Shown: one piece after another, positions 16,039-23,356 of the stretch | Position numbering within the stretch: position 1 is the stretch's first letter | How the letters are laid out: every line of letters begins with the position of its first letter | Assembly (NCBI RefSeq): GCF_012524205.1 | Contig: NZ_JABACI010000003.1 | Span: 264,389 to 328,388 of the forward strand | Source: Microbacterium salsuginis | GTDB lineage: Bacteria; Actinomycetota; Actinomycetes; Actinomycetales; Microbacteriaceae | Direction: 5' to 3' | Length of the DNA stretch: 64,000 bases | Notes under the pieces: model-generated | Databases searched by the model: none | Told to the model about the DNA's origin: nothing | The model's input: only the letters and a program-made list of their open reading frames with translations | Program-made: the position numbers and the translations under genes

Positions 16039-16130
16039 GGTTGAGAAACCGTATGTCGGTTGGGACACCACGCCGCACGGGGTTTCTCAACCTATGCATG
16101 GTTTCTCAAGGTGCACGTGGTTTCTCAACC
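16039..16130. repeat. three direct repeats with 19-bp period plus one inverted copy
   Basis: GGTTTCTCAA begins at 16081, 16100 and 16119, exactly 19 bases apart. The first and third copies continue as GGTTTCTCAACC and the middle one as GGTTTCTCAAGG. An inverted copy, GGTTGAGAAACC, lies at 16039-16050. All are in the 224-bp gap between recQ and the divergent PPOX gene, which otherwise holds nothing recognisable. Phased copies suggest cooperative protein binding. Confidence 0.7.
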
Positions 16131-16192
16131 CGCGCGCCACACCGGACGCACCGACACACCGCGCCGCCGCGCCCGTGCGGGAGGATGGACGG

Positions 16193-16585
16193 ATGCGCAG
16201 TCTCCAGTCCCTGACGGCCGACGGGCTCGCGTTCGTCGCGGATCGGCACCTCGCGACCCTGTCGACAATGGCGCGCGACGGGTCGATCCACGTCGTCGCG
16301 GTCGGGTTCACCGTCGAGGACGGCGTCGTGCGCGTGATCACGTCGGGCGAGAGCCAGAAGGTGCGCAACGTCGAGCGGGACGCGCGGGCGACGGTGGCGC
16401 AGGTCGCCGGCGCGCGCTGGCTGAGCATCGCCGGGCACGCCTCGATCGAGCGGGACGCCGACGCTGTGGCCCACGCCGAGGCGCTCTACACGGCGCGCTA
16501 CCGCCCGCCCCGCGTGAATCCGCGACGCGTCGTGATCCGGATCGAGCCGACGCACGTCATGGCCTCGGCCGGCCTGCTGACCTGA
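16193..16585 (+). CDS. PPOX-class, probably F420-dependent, oxidoreductase
   Basis: A 130-residue split-barrel flavoprotein-like enzyme of the pyridoxamine 5'-phosphate oxidase superfamily, F420-dependent branch: FVADRHLATLSTMARDGSIH, then VVAVGFTVEDGVVRVITSGE and SQKVRNVERDARATVAQVAG, then WLSIAGHASI. These small actinobacterial proteins bind F420 or flavin and reduce unknown substrates. ATG 16193 has GGGAGG upstream and gives the standard N-terminus; the frame is open back to 16094 but runs through the repeat cluster. Three direct repeats of GGTTTCTCAA end about 60 bases upstream and may control it. Confidence 0.82.
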   Translation: MRSLQSLTADGLAFVADRHLATLSTMARDGSIHVVAVGFTVEDGVVRVITSGESQKVRNVERDARATVAQVAGARWLSIAGHASIERDADAVAHAEALYTARYRPPRVNPRRVVIRIEPTHVMASAGLLT

Positions 16586-16697
16586 GCCGGCCCGCCGGCA
16601 GCACCAGCCTCAGGCCCGCACGCCGCTGTCAAGCCCGTTCCGCCGTCCGATGGGTCCTGGCAGAGTCAGCAGCGACGCCGACGGACGGAGGGCCCAG

Positions 16698-17807
16698 GTG
16701 CAACGGACGTTCGGGATCGAGGAGGAGTTCGTCCTGCTCGATCCGCACACCCTCACCGCGGTGGATCGGGCGCCGGAGGCCATCGCGGCGCTGAGCGGTG
16801 CGCGCGGCGCGGTCGGCAAGGAGTTCTTCCCGTCGCAGATCGAGTACGCCTCGCCGATCTTCACGTCCGCGGACGACGCGCTGGACGCGGTGTGGGCGTT
16901 CCGGCGCTCGCTGGCAGCCTGGGCGGGAGCGGCGGGGCTCGTCGCCGCCGGCACCGGTACACCGTTCCGCACCGGGCCGCGGCCCGAGATCAGCGCCGAC
17001 GTCCGCTACGCCCATATCGCGGACGACATCGCGGGAGTCACGCCGGATCACCAGATCAACGGGCTGCACGTGCATGTCGGCATCCCCGACGCCGAGTCGG
17101 GCGTGCGTGCGTCGAACACGCTGCGGGTGTGGCTGCCGACGCTCCTCGCGCTGTCGTCGAATTCGCCGTACTGGCACGGCGAAGACACCGGATTCGACAG
17201 CTGGCGGGCGATCCACAGCCGCCGCTGGACCACCTACGGCGCACCGCCGTTCTTTCGCGACGCCGCCGAGCACGAAGAGGCGCGACGGGCGCTGAGGGGC
17301 ATCGGCGCGACGTCCGATCCGGGCACGATCAACTGGAACGTGCGCCTGTCGGCCCGCTATCCGACCGTCGAGGTGCGCGTGTTCGATGCGCAGCTCGATC
17401 CACGCTCGAGCGTGGCTCTGGCGGCGATCACGCGTGCCCTCGTGGCATCCGCCGATCTCTCGACGGATCCGCAGGCCCGAGAGCGGCCATCCGAGGCGAT
17501 GGATCTGACGGATGCCGCGCTCTGGCACGCTGCCCGCTTCGGGGTGGGCGCAACCCTCGTCCACCCGTTCTCCGGGCGGGTGCTGCCCGCACGCGAGGTG
17601 CTGCAGGTGCTGGGCGAGCGCATCCGCCCGCAGCTGGTCGATCGCACGGAGCGGGAGCTGGTCGACGAGCTCCTGCGCAGAGCCGGCCGCGACGGCTCCG
17701 GCGCCGCCCGTCAGCGCCGTGCGGGCGCGTCCGGGCTGGGAGCGCTCGCGCGGCTGTATCGCCACGAGCTCGCCGATGCGGGTAACGTCACCGGGTTGTC
17801 GGCCTGA
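16698..17807 (+). CDS. ybdK: YbdK-type carboxylate-amine ligase (glutamate-cysteine ligase family 2)
   Basis: A 369-residue enzyme of the GCS2/YbdK family. It opens RTFGIEEEFVLLDPHTL, whose GIEEEF is the metal- and ATP-binding signature, then GTGTPF, then the conserved INGLHVHVG (about 126-134) and the LLALSSNSPYW motif. Family members have weak glutamate-cysteine ligase activity and generally join a carboxylate to an amine with ATP; the physiological substrate here is not certain. I chose GTG 16698 because GGAGGG precedes it by about 6 bases and it starts directly at VQRTFGIEEEF. It converges on a TetR gene across a long inverted repeat. Confidence 0.9.
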   Translation: MQRTFGIEEEFVLLDPHTLTAVDRAPEAIAALSGARGAVGKEFFPSQIEYASPIFTSADDALDAVWAFRRSLAAWAGAAGLVAAGTGTPFRTGPRPEISADVRYAHIADDIAGVTPDHQINGLHVHVGIPDAESGVRASNTLRVWLPTLLALSSNSPYWHGEDTGFDSWRAIHSRRWTTYGAPPFFRDAAEHEEARRALRGIGATSDPGTINWNVRLSARYPTVEVRVFDAQLDPRSSVALAAITRALVASADLSTDPQARERPSEAMDLTDAALWHAARFGVGATLVHPFSGRVLPAREVLQVLGERIRPQLVDRTERELVDELLRRAGRDGSGAARQRRAGASGLGALARLYRHELADAGNVTGLSA

Positions 17808-17814
17808 AACGCGG

Positions 17815-17875
17815 TTTCGAATCGCGCACTTGGCGCCGATTCGGGGCTCCGGAGTGAAAAGTGCGCGATTCGAAA
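17815..17875. repeat. 17-bp perfect inverted repeat between converging genes
   Basis: TTTCGAATCGCGCACTT (17815-17831) and AAGTGCGCGATTCGAAA (17859-17875) are exact reverse complements with a 27-base loop that itself contains CTCCGGAG. It fills the gap between the ybdK and TetR stop codons. It may act as a bidirectional terminator, but the stem is longer than a terminator needs. Confidence 0.75.
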
Positions 17876-17878
17876 GCG

Positions 17879-18487
17879 TCAGGCGTCGCCGGGCGCCGAC
17901 AGCAGAACCTCGAGGAGAGCGAGGGCGGCGTCCTGCGGCGCGTCAGGGTCGAGCAGCCACTGCGTCTGCAGGCCGTCGGATGCCGCGATCACGAGCGCCG
18001 CGACCGCGAGGGGATCCACGTCTGGGCGGATGCGGCCGGCGCGCTGATTGCGCCGGACGCGCTCGGCGAGGTCGGCGCGGGTCCGTGCGAAGCGCTCGGT
18101 CGCGAACTCCCGGGCCGCGGGATGCCCCTCTTCGAGCGCCGTCGCCACCAGAGTCGAGTACAGCTGCACGAGCCCCTGCACCTCGCGGTTGGACTCCGTC
18201 CAGTCGCGCATCAGCTCGACGGGCGTGGCTTCGGGGTCGTCATGGTCGTCGGCGCCGCCGCGGGTCTCGGACTCGCGGTACACCGCGACGAGCAGCTCCT
18301 CGAGCGAGCCGAAGTAGTGCCGCAGCGCGGCGTGGGTGACACCGACCTCCTCGGCGATCGCGCGGAGACTCGTGCGGTCCGAGCCGCGCCGCGCGAAGAC
18401 CTCGATGGCGCGGTCGAGGATCTCCTGCCGGCGTGCCACCCCTTTCGCGTAGGACCCGCGCGGGGTGGGGGCGGGCTCATCGGGCAT
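17879..18487 (-). CDS. TetR/AcrR family regulator
   Basis: A 202-residue TetR repressor. The N-terminal DNA-binding domain reads RRQEILDRAIEVFARRGSDR, then TSLRAIAEEVGVTHAALRHY with the conserved HYFGS. The C-terminal half (VQLYSTLVATALEEGHPAAR, WLLDPDAP) resembles repressors next to sugar isomerase/dehydrogenase operons. ATG 18487 is preceded by TAGGAT at 6 bases, a leaderless arrangement. Between it and the divergent isomerase gene is a perfect 12-bp inverted repeat, so it probably represses itself and the two genes at 18597-20563 until a sugar-derived inducer is present. Confidence 0.88.
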   Translation of the reverse strand: MPDEPAPTPRGSYAKGVARRQEILDRAIEVFARRGSDRTSLRAIAEEVGVTHAALRHYFGSLEELLVAVYRESETRGGADDHDDPEATPVELMRDWTESNREVQGLVQLYSTLVATALEEGHPAAREFATERFARTRADLAERVRRNQRAGRIRPDVDPLAVAALVIAASDGLQTQWLLDPDAPQDAALALLEVLLSAPGDA

Positions 18488-18493
18488 GGCGAC

Positions 18494-18499
18494 ATCCTA
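18494..18499 (-). promoter_or_regulatory. -10 box of the TetR gene (leaderless type)
   Basis: TAGGAT on the minus strand is 6 bases upstream of ATG 18487. The operator at 18504-18531 starts 5 bases further upstream. Confidence 0.5.
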
Positions 18500-18503
18500 T
18501 CCG

Positions 18504-18531
18504 CGCAAAACCTCCACATGGAGGTTTTGCG
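18504..18531. promoter_or_regulatory. TetR operator: perfect 12-bp inverted repeat
   Basis: CGCAAAACCTCC and GGAGGTTTTGCG are perfect inverted arms around ACAT (28 bp in total). The site lies between the TetR gene and the divergent isomerase-dehydrogenase pair, adjoining the TetR -10 box. Confidence 0.8.
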
Positions 18532-18596
18532 TGCTACGTTGTCGGAGCGCGGATGAGACGCCGCGCGTCACCGCCGACCACGAAGGAGCGCGACCG

Positions 18597-19433
18597 ATGC
18601 CGGTCCAGACGTCCATCCAGCTGTTCACCGTCAATGCGGCACTCGAGGCCGACCTCGACGGAACCCTCGCCGCCGTCGCGGCACGCGGGTTCACGGCGGT
18701 GGAGCCGTACGACTTCGTGCGGCGCGCCGCACCCCTCGCGGCCGCGCTCTCCTCCCACGGACTGATCGCCCCGACCGGGCACGCGTTCCTCGCGTCGACC
18801 TCGTTCGTGAACCCCGACGGCAGCGGCACCACCCTCCCCGTACCCGCGCCCGATGTCGTCTTCGACGCGGCGCAGACCCTGGGCATGACCACCGTCATCG
18901 ACCCCTACACCGAGCCCGCGCGCTGGGAGCGCATCGAGCAGATCGAAGAGACCGCGCGCCTGCTCAACGCCGCCGCCGAGATCGGCGCCGGACGCGGCAT
19001 CCGTGTCGGCTACCACAACCACGCCCACGAGCTCGAGGTCACGTTCGACGGCAAGACCGGTCTCGAGGTGCTCGCCGACCTGCTCGACCCGCGCGTCGTG
19101 CTCGAGGTCGACCTGTACTGGGTCGCCCGCGCGGGCGTCGACCCCGTGTCCCTGCTGCGCACGCTCGGCGACCGCGTGATCGCCGTCCATGTCAAGGACG
19201 GGACGCTCGACCCCGAGGCCATCGCCGCGTATCCGCCGGCCGACCAGGTGCCCGCCGGGCAGGGCGTCGTGCCGCTGCGCGAGGCGCTGGCCGCGGCATC
19301 CGCCCTCGAAGTCGCCATCGTCGAGTTCGACCACTTCCCCGGCGACCTCTACGACGCGGTCGAGCAGAGCCGGGCGTTCCTGGACGGCCTCAGCCTCGAT
19401 GGCGACGCCGACCGTGACGGGGCGGCCGCCTGA
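18597..19433 (+). CDS. sugar phosphate isomerase/epimerase (xylose isomerase-like TIM barrel)
   Basis: A 278-residue TIM-barrel protein of the sugar phosphate isomerase/epimerase family. Metal-binding signs are GYHNHAHELEV, VVLEVDLYWVARAG, VIAVHVKDG and the late VAIVEFDHF glutamate. These enzymes interconvert keto- and aldo-sugars or inositol intermediates; the substrate is not evident. ATG 18597 follows GAAGGAG by 8 bases. Its TGA overlaps the ATG of the next gene (TGATG), so the two are translationally coupled. Regulation is probably by the divergent TetR through the operator at 18504-18531. Confidence 0.87.
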   Translation: MPVQTSIQLFTVNAALEADLDGTLAAVAARGFTAVEPYDFVRRAAPLAAALSSHGLIAPTGHAFLASTSFVNPDGSGTTLPVPAPDVVFDAAQTLGMTTVIDPYTEPARWERIEQIEETARLLNAAAEIGAGRGIRVGYHNHAHELEVTFDGKTGLEVLADLLDPRVVLEVDLYWVARAGVDPVSLLRTLGDRVIAVHVKDGTLDPEAIAAYPPADQVPAGQGVVPLREALAAASALEVAIVEFDHFPGDLYDAVEQSRAFLDGLSLDGDADRDGAAA

Positions 19434-20563
19434 TGGCCGCGCCCGTCGGCGTCGGCCTCATCGGCGCGGGGAACATCAGCGATCAGTACCTCCGAAACCT
19501 GACCGGCTTTCCCGACGTGCGCGTGCTCGCGGTCGGCGACCTGCTCGAGGACCGCGCCCGCGCGCAGGCGGCGAAGTACGACGTGCCACGCGCCGGGGGC
19601 GTGGACGTCGTGCTCGACGACCCCGACATCGACATCGTCGTGAACCTCACGATCCCGGCGGTGCACGTCGAGGTGTCGGAGGCGATCCTCGCCGCCGGCA
19701 AGCACGTGTGGACCGAGAAGCCGATCGGCATCGACCGCGACGAGTCACAGCGCCTGCTGTCGAAGGCGGATGCCGCGGGCCTGCGCGTCGGCGTCGCGCC
19801 CGACACAGTGCTGGGTCCGGGTGTGCAGACCGCGAAGCGCGCCATCGCTCGCGGCGACATCGGGCGGCCGCTGTTCGCGCAGACGACGTTCCAGTGGCAG
19901 GGTCCCGAGCTCTTCCACCCGAACCCGGGGTTCCTGTACGCCAAGGGCGGCGGACCGCTGCTGGACATGGGCCCGTACTACGTCTCGGCGCTCGTGCACG
20001 TCTTCGGACCGGTCGCCGCGGTGGCGGCGCTCGGGCTGCAGGGCACGCCGACGCGGCGCGTGCAGGTCGGCGAGCTCGCGGGACAGGAGTTCGCGGTGGA
20101 GATCCCCTCGACGCTGTCGGTGCTCATGGACTTCGAGCACGGCGCGCAGGCGCAGAGCCTCTACAGCACCGACTCGCCCCTCTACCGGCACGGCATCGTC
20201 GAGATCACCGGCACCGAGGGCACCCTCGTGATCCCCGACCCCAACACCTTCGGCGGGCCGATCACGATCACACGGCCGCTGACGAAGATGGTCGTGCCGC
20301 CCGAGCCGGTGGTGCAGGACGTGTTCGCCGTGCCACAGGAGGGCGTGCTCGTCGGGCGGGGCCTCGGCGTGCTCGACATGGCCCGCGCGATCCGCGACGA
20401 CCGCCCGCATGTGGCGACCGGCCGGTTCGGCTATCACGTGCTCGACACGCTGCTGTCGATCGAGGAGGCCGCCGAGACCCGCACCTTCGTGAACGTCGAG
20501 AGCACGATCGACGAGGTCGGGGCCCTGCCCGCCGACTTCGATCCGCACGCCGCCACGCTCTGA
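19433..20563 (+). CDS. Gfo/Idh/MocA family oxidoreductase
   Basis: A 376-residue NAD(P)-dependent dehydrogenase. The Rossmann fold starts VGVGLIGAGNISDQYLRNLT; VWTEKPIGIDRDES is the conserved EKP motif with the catalytic lysine, and GGGPLLDMGPYYVSALVHVF is the substrate-site segment typical of the family. It probably oxidises a cyclic polyol or sugar made or used by the coupled isomerase upstream. Start and upstream stop share TGATG. A long structured inverted repeat follows the gene. Confidence 0.9.
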   Translation: MAAPVGVGLIGAGNISDQYLRNLTGFPDVRVLAVGDLLEDRARAQAAKYDVPRAGGVDVVLDDPDIDIVVNLTIPAVHVEVSEAILAAGKHVWTEKPIGIDRDESQRLLSKADAAGLRVGVAPDTVLGPGVQTAKRAIARGDIGRPLFAQTTFQWQGPELFHPNPGFLYAKGGGPLLDMGPYYVSALVHVFGPVAAVAALGLQGTPTRRVQVGELAGQEFAVEIPSTLSVLMDFEHGAQAQSLYSTDSPLYRHGIVEITGTEGTLVIPDPNTFGGPITITRPLTKMVVPPEPVVQDVFAVPQEGVLVGRGLGVLDMARAIRDDRPHVATGRFGYHVLDTLLSIEEAAETRTFVNVESTIDEVGALPADFDPHAATL

Positions 20564-20575
20564 CGCGAGGAATCC

Positions 20576-20665
20576 CGGATCCGGAAACCGGAGATCTCGC
20601 CTATTTCCGGAGTGCAGGGGCGCCCGAACTCCGGGAACAGTGCGAAAGTCCGGTTTCCGGATCCG
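20576..20665. repeat. 17-bp perfect inverted repeat with nested hairpin between converging genes
   Basis: CGGATCCGGAAACCGGA (20576-20592) and its exact reverse complement TCCGGTTTCCGGATCCG (20649-20665) flank a 56-base loop. A near-perfect inner stem (TTTCCGGAGT with ACTCCGGGAA) lies within the loop. It separates the Gfo/Idh/MocA and panB stop codons. The design resembles the element at 17815-17875, though the sequences differ. Confidence 0.75.
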
Positions 20666-20697
20666 ATTTTCGTGCGACGAGCCCCGCGCCGCAGCCG

Positions 20698-21555
20698 TCA
20701 GGCCGAGCGCTGTGCGAGCGCGGCGCGCGCCGCCTCGACCGCCTCCGGCGTCGCGGGGTACCCGTGCTCCGCGGCCGGGAAGGCCCCCGCCCGCACCTCG
20801 CGGGCGTAGGCGGCGACGCCGTCGACCATCGCGTCGCCAACCTCCGCGTAGCGCTTGACGAAGGCCGGCGCCTTGCCCTCGGTGATGCCCAGCACGTCAT
20901 GCATGACCAGCACCTGACCGTCGGCGCGGCCGGCCCCGATCCCGATCACGGGGATCCGCAGCTCGGGCAGCACCGCGTCGGCCACCTCGGCCGGCACCGC
21001 CTCGATCACGAGGATGCTCGCCCCCGCCTCCTGCACGGCGAGAGCCTCGCGCACGAGCCGTTCCGCGGATTCGGCCGTGCGCCCCTGCGCGCGCATCCCG
21101 CCGAGGGCCGTCGCCGTCTGCGGAGTGAGTCCGACGTGCGCGACCACGGGGATGCCGGCCGCGACGACCGCGCGGATCCGCGCGAGGCGTGAAGGTCCGC
21201 CGCCCTCGAGCTTGACGGCATCCGCCCCCGCCTCCTTCACGAAGCGCACCGCCGTCTGAACCGCCTGCTCGTCCGAGACCTCCGTCGACCCGAACGGCAG
21301 GTCGCACACGACGAACGCCGAGCTCACACCGCGACGCACCGCCCGGGCGAGGACGAGCATCTCGTCGACCGTGACCGCCACCGTCGAGTCGTGGCCCAGC
21401 ACGACCTGCGCACCCGAGTCGCCGACGAGGACCATATCGACCTCGGCCTGCTCGGCGACCCTCGCGGTCGGGTAGTCGTAGGCCGTGACCATGACGATCG
21501 GCTCGCGGGCGGCCTTCATCTCGGCGAGGCGCCGGAGGGTGGTCTGGGGACGCAT
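20698..21555 (-). CDS. panB: 3-methyl-2-oxobutanoate hydroxymethyltransferase
   Basis: PanB transfers a hydroxymethyl group from methylene-tetrahydrofolate to ketoisovalerate, the first step to pantothenate. The 285-residue barrel shows MVTAYDYPTARVAEQAEVD, LVGDSGAQVVLGHDSTV (metal-binding Asp region), KLEGG, AHVGLTPQ and IGIGAG. ATG 21555 has GGAGG upstream and overlaps the panC stop (TGATG); GTG 21558 is one codon earlier. It is last in a coupled unit DUF2520-panC-panB. panD is not in the window. Confidence 0.95.
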   Translation of the reverse strand: MRPQTTLRRLAEMKAAREPIVMVTAYDYPTARVAEQAEVDMVLVGDSGAQVVLGHDSTVAVTVDEMLVLARAVRRGVSSAFVVCDLPFGSTEVSDEQAVQTAVRFVKEAGADAVKLEGGGPSRLARIRAVVAAGIPVVAHVGLTPQTATALGGMRAQGRTAESAERLVREALAVQEAGASILVIEAVPAEVADAVLPELRIPVIGIGAGRADGQVLVMHDVLGITEGKAPAFVKRYAEVGDAMVDGVAAYAREVRAGAFPAAEHGYPATPEAVEAARAALAQRSA

Positions 21556-22406
21556 CACGGGCCTCCGGGGGTGAGAAGCGTGTTGTCGATCAGGCGCGTG
21601 CGGCCGACACGGGCGGCGATCGCCACGAGCGCCTGGCCGTCGACGGCCGCGACCGGCTCGAACGAGACCGGGTCGACGATCGCGATGTACTCCAGCTCGA
21701 TGAGGGCTTCGGCCAGGACGTCCAGTGCGCGGCCGCGCAAGACCTCGGGATCGCGGATGCCGGAGGCCGAGGCATCCGCCACCTCCTGCAGCGCGCGGGG
21801 AATGGCCAGGGCGCGCGCACGCTCGTCGGCGCCGAGCCGGGCGTTGCGGCTGGAACGGGCGAGGCCGTCGTCATCGCGCGAGGTCGGGCACACCACGAGC
21901 TGCACCGGGATGTTGAGGTCGGCGACCAGGCGCCGCAGCACGCCGACCTGCTGCGCGTCCTTCGCGCCGAAGTACGCGGCGTCGGGCAGCACCGCGAGCA
22001 GCAGCTTGGTGACGACGGTCGCCACGCCGTCGAAGTGCGCGCGGCCCCGCTGCGCGCCCTCGAGGGTCTCGGCGACCGGTCCTGTGACGCTCACCGTCGT
22101 CGCGAAGCCGGCGGGATACATCTCGCCCGCCGACGGGGCGAAGACGACGTCCACGCCCTCGGCCGCCGCGAGCGCGAGATCGGCCTCCTCGGTGCGGGGA
22201 TAGGCGGCAAGGTCGGCCTGCTCGTCGAACTGCGTCGGGTTGACGAAGATCGACATGACCACGGTGTCGCTGTCGGCGCGGGCCGCCCGCAGCAGTGAGG
22301 CGTGCCCCTCGTGCAGCGCGCCCATCGTCGCGACGAACCCGATGCGGCCGGCGCGTGACTCGCGCAGGGCTGTGCGCAGGTCCGCGACGGTGCGCACGAC
22401 GATCAC
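21555..22406 (-). CDS. panC: pantoate-beta-alanine ligase (pantothenate synthetase)
   Basis: PanC adenylates pantoate with ATP and joins it to beta-alanine. The 283-residue protein has VATMGALHEGHASLLRAAR with the HxGH-type ATP motif (32-35), IFVNPTQFDE, the pantoate pocket FDGVATVVTKLL, YFGAKDAQQ, and SSRNARL, the KMSKS-equivalent. GTG 22406 overlaps the stop of the preceding DUF2520 gene (GTGA), and its own stop overlaps the panB start, so the three genes are translationally coupled. Slightly short of typical 280-300 but complete. Confidence 0.95.
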   Translation of the reverse strand: MIVVRTVADLRTALRESRAGRIGFVATMGALHEGHASLLRAARADSDTVVMSIFVNPTQFDEQADLAAYPRTEEADLALAAAEGVDVVFAPSAGEMYPAGFATTVSVTGPVAETLEGAQRGRAHFDGVATVVTKLLLAVLPDAAYFGAKDAQQVGVLRRLVADLNIPVQLVVCPTSRDDDGLARSSRNARLGADERARALAIPRALQEVADASASGIRDPEVLRGRALDVLAEALIELEYIAIVDPVSFEPVAAVDGQALVAIAARVGRTRLIDNTLLTPGGP

Positions 22407-23158
22407 GAGGCGGCCCCCCGCCGGCCGGCGAGTGCGCGCGTCGCGTCGGTCAGCGCGTCGAACAGCGCCAGGCGCTCCGGCAGCCGCTCGGCCACGGCCG
22501 TGCGCTGACGGGCGACGGTGCCGTCGTCGCCGCGCGTGATCGGCCCGGTGAGCGCTCGGGCGGGGCCGTGGTCGCTCCAGTTCTGCACGGTCGCGCGAAC
22601 CAGCGGCACGAGGGCGTCGCGGTCGACACCGGCGGTCGCCGCGAGGTCTTCGGCGAACGCCTCGAGCGTCACGAGGAAGTTCGACGCGATCGAGGCGGCC
22701 GCGTGGTACGCGGCCCGATCGGCTTCCTCGACCCGGAACGGGTGCATGCCCAGGGTCGTCGCGAGCGCCTCGGCCGCGGTCGCGGCGTGCGGCGTCGATC
22801 CGGCGATCGCGGCCGGGACGCCCAAGAACGAGGCCTCGGGTCCCGTGATCGCGAGGAGCGGATGGATGCTGAACGCCTCGTGCGGCGCGAGGGGCTCGAG
22901 CGACGTCGCCCCCGAGAAATGCCCGACGAGGGATCCTGGCGCCAGGGCCGCAGCAGCCGCGCGGATCTCGGCATCCGGCACCGCCAGCAGCACGACGGCG
23001 GCATCGGGCGCCGTCGCACCGCGGCCCAGCGGACCGTTCACCTCGGCGCCGGCAGCTCGCAATGCCGCGGCGACCGCGCCGCCGACCCGGCCCGCGCCGA
23101 TGACCGCGATCGGCCCGTCGAGCACCGGACGTGCGGGAGCCAGGGGACGGTCGGGCAT
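22403..23158 (-). CDS. Rossmann-like and DUF2520 domain protein
   Basis: A 251-residue protein with an N-terminal NAD(P)-binding Rossmann fold (IAVIGAGRVGGAVAAAL, residues 17-33) and a C-terminal helical DUF2520 domain (SIHPLLAITGP, AYHAAASIASNFLVTL). The fold resembles ketopantoate reductase and 6-phosphogluconate-type dehydrogenases. In many actinobacteria a DUF2520 gene precedes panC, so supply of pantoate from ketopantoate is a tempting role, but I infer this from context only. ATG 23158 follows GGGAGG. Transcription must pass through, or start after, a terminator-like leader at 23203-23231. Confidence 0.85.
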   Translation of the reverse strand: MPDRPLAPARPVLDGPIAVIGAGRVGGAVAAALRAAGAEVNGPLGRGATAPDAAVVLLAVPDAEIRAAAAALAPGSLVGHFSGATSLEPLAPHEAFSIHPLLAITGPEASFLGVPAAIAGSTPHAATAAEALATTLGMHPFRVEEADRAAYHAAASIASNFLVTLEAFAEDLAATAGVDRDALVPLVRATVQNWSDHGPARALTGPITRGDDGTVARQRTAVAERLPERLALFDALTDATRALAGRRGAAS

Positions 23159-23202
23159 CGTCGTCGCCTCCCGTCGTACGCGGCCCGGGCTGGACCACGT
23201 AC

Positions 23203-23231
23203 AAAAATACCCCGCGCTCCGGGCGCGGGGT
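23203..23231 (-). terminator. intrinsic terminator in the leader of the DUF2520-panC-panB operon
   Basis: On the minus strand a 9-bp GC-rich stem (ACCCCGCGC with GCGCGGGGT, 5-base loop, 23209-23231) is followed by UAUUUUU (23203-23208). This is a textbook intrinsic terminator, but it lies 45 bases upstream of the DUF2520 start codon and no minus-strand gene precedes it. It must therefore end a short divergent transcript or act as an attenuator. Confidence 0.75.
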
Positions 23232-23254
23232 CACGGCATCTCCTGCCACTACCA

Positions 23255-23284
23255 GGATAACGGCACAGGGGGGCCTTGCGGCAA
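23255..23284 (-). promoter_or_regulatory. possible minus-strand promoter within the helR/pan intergenic region
   Basis: On the minus strand TTGCCG (23279-23284) and TTATCC (23255-23260) are 18 bases apart. The predicted transcript would begin near 23247 and run straight into the terminator at 23203-23231, giving an RNA of about 45 bases. The -35 overlaps the palindrome at 23270-23291. Confidence 0.35.
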
Positions 23285-23291
23285 GGGCCCC
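23270..23291. promoter_or_regulatory. rifamycin-associated-element (RAE)-like palindrome upstream of helR
   Basis: The core GCCTTGCGGCAAGGGC, with GGG before it and CCC after it, closely resembles the 19-bp rifamycin-associated element described upstream of rifamycin resistance genes in actinobacteria (as I recall it, GGGGCTTGCGGCAAGGCCC). Arms CCTTG and CAAGG surround CGG. It lies 66 bases before the helR start, with CATACT at 23301-23306 as a possible plus-strand -10 box, 19 bases from TTGCGG. It predicts induction of helR by RNA polymerase inhibitors. Confidence 0.8.
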
Positions 23292-23356
23292 TCGGGGGCG
23301 CATACTTGTCGGTCGCGACGCGTCACCGTCGCGCCTGCGCCCCGGGAGTCGATGCC

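Noticed and set aside
16081..16130. Three phased repeats read as a CRISPR array
   Set aside because: Repeats of 10-12 bp with 7-9 bp spacers are far too short, and no cas genes are near.
23232..23250. A tiny reading frame (ATG CCG TGA) behind GGAG in the minus-strand leader, as a leader peptide
   Set aside because: Two codons after a possible ribosome site are too little evidence. The bases also form a small hairpin.
23209..23258. A tRNA or other known structured RNA in the helR/pan gap
   Set aside because: No cloverleaf, anticodon arm or T-loop can be drawn; only a simple hairpin and a terminator are seen.
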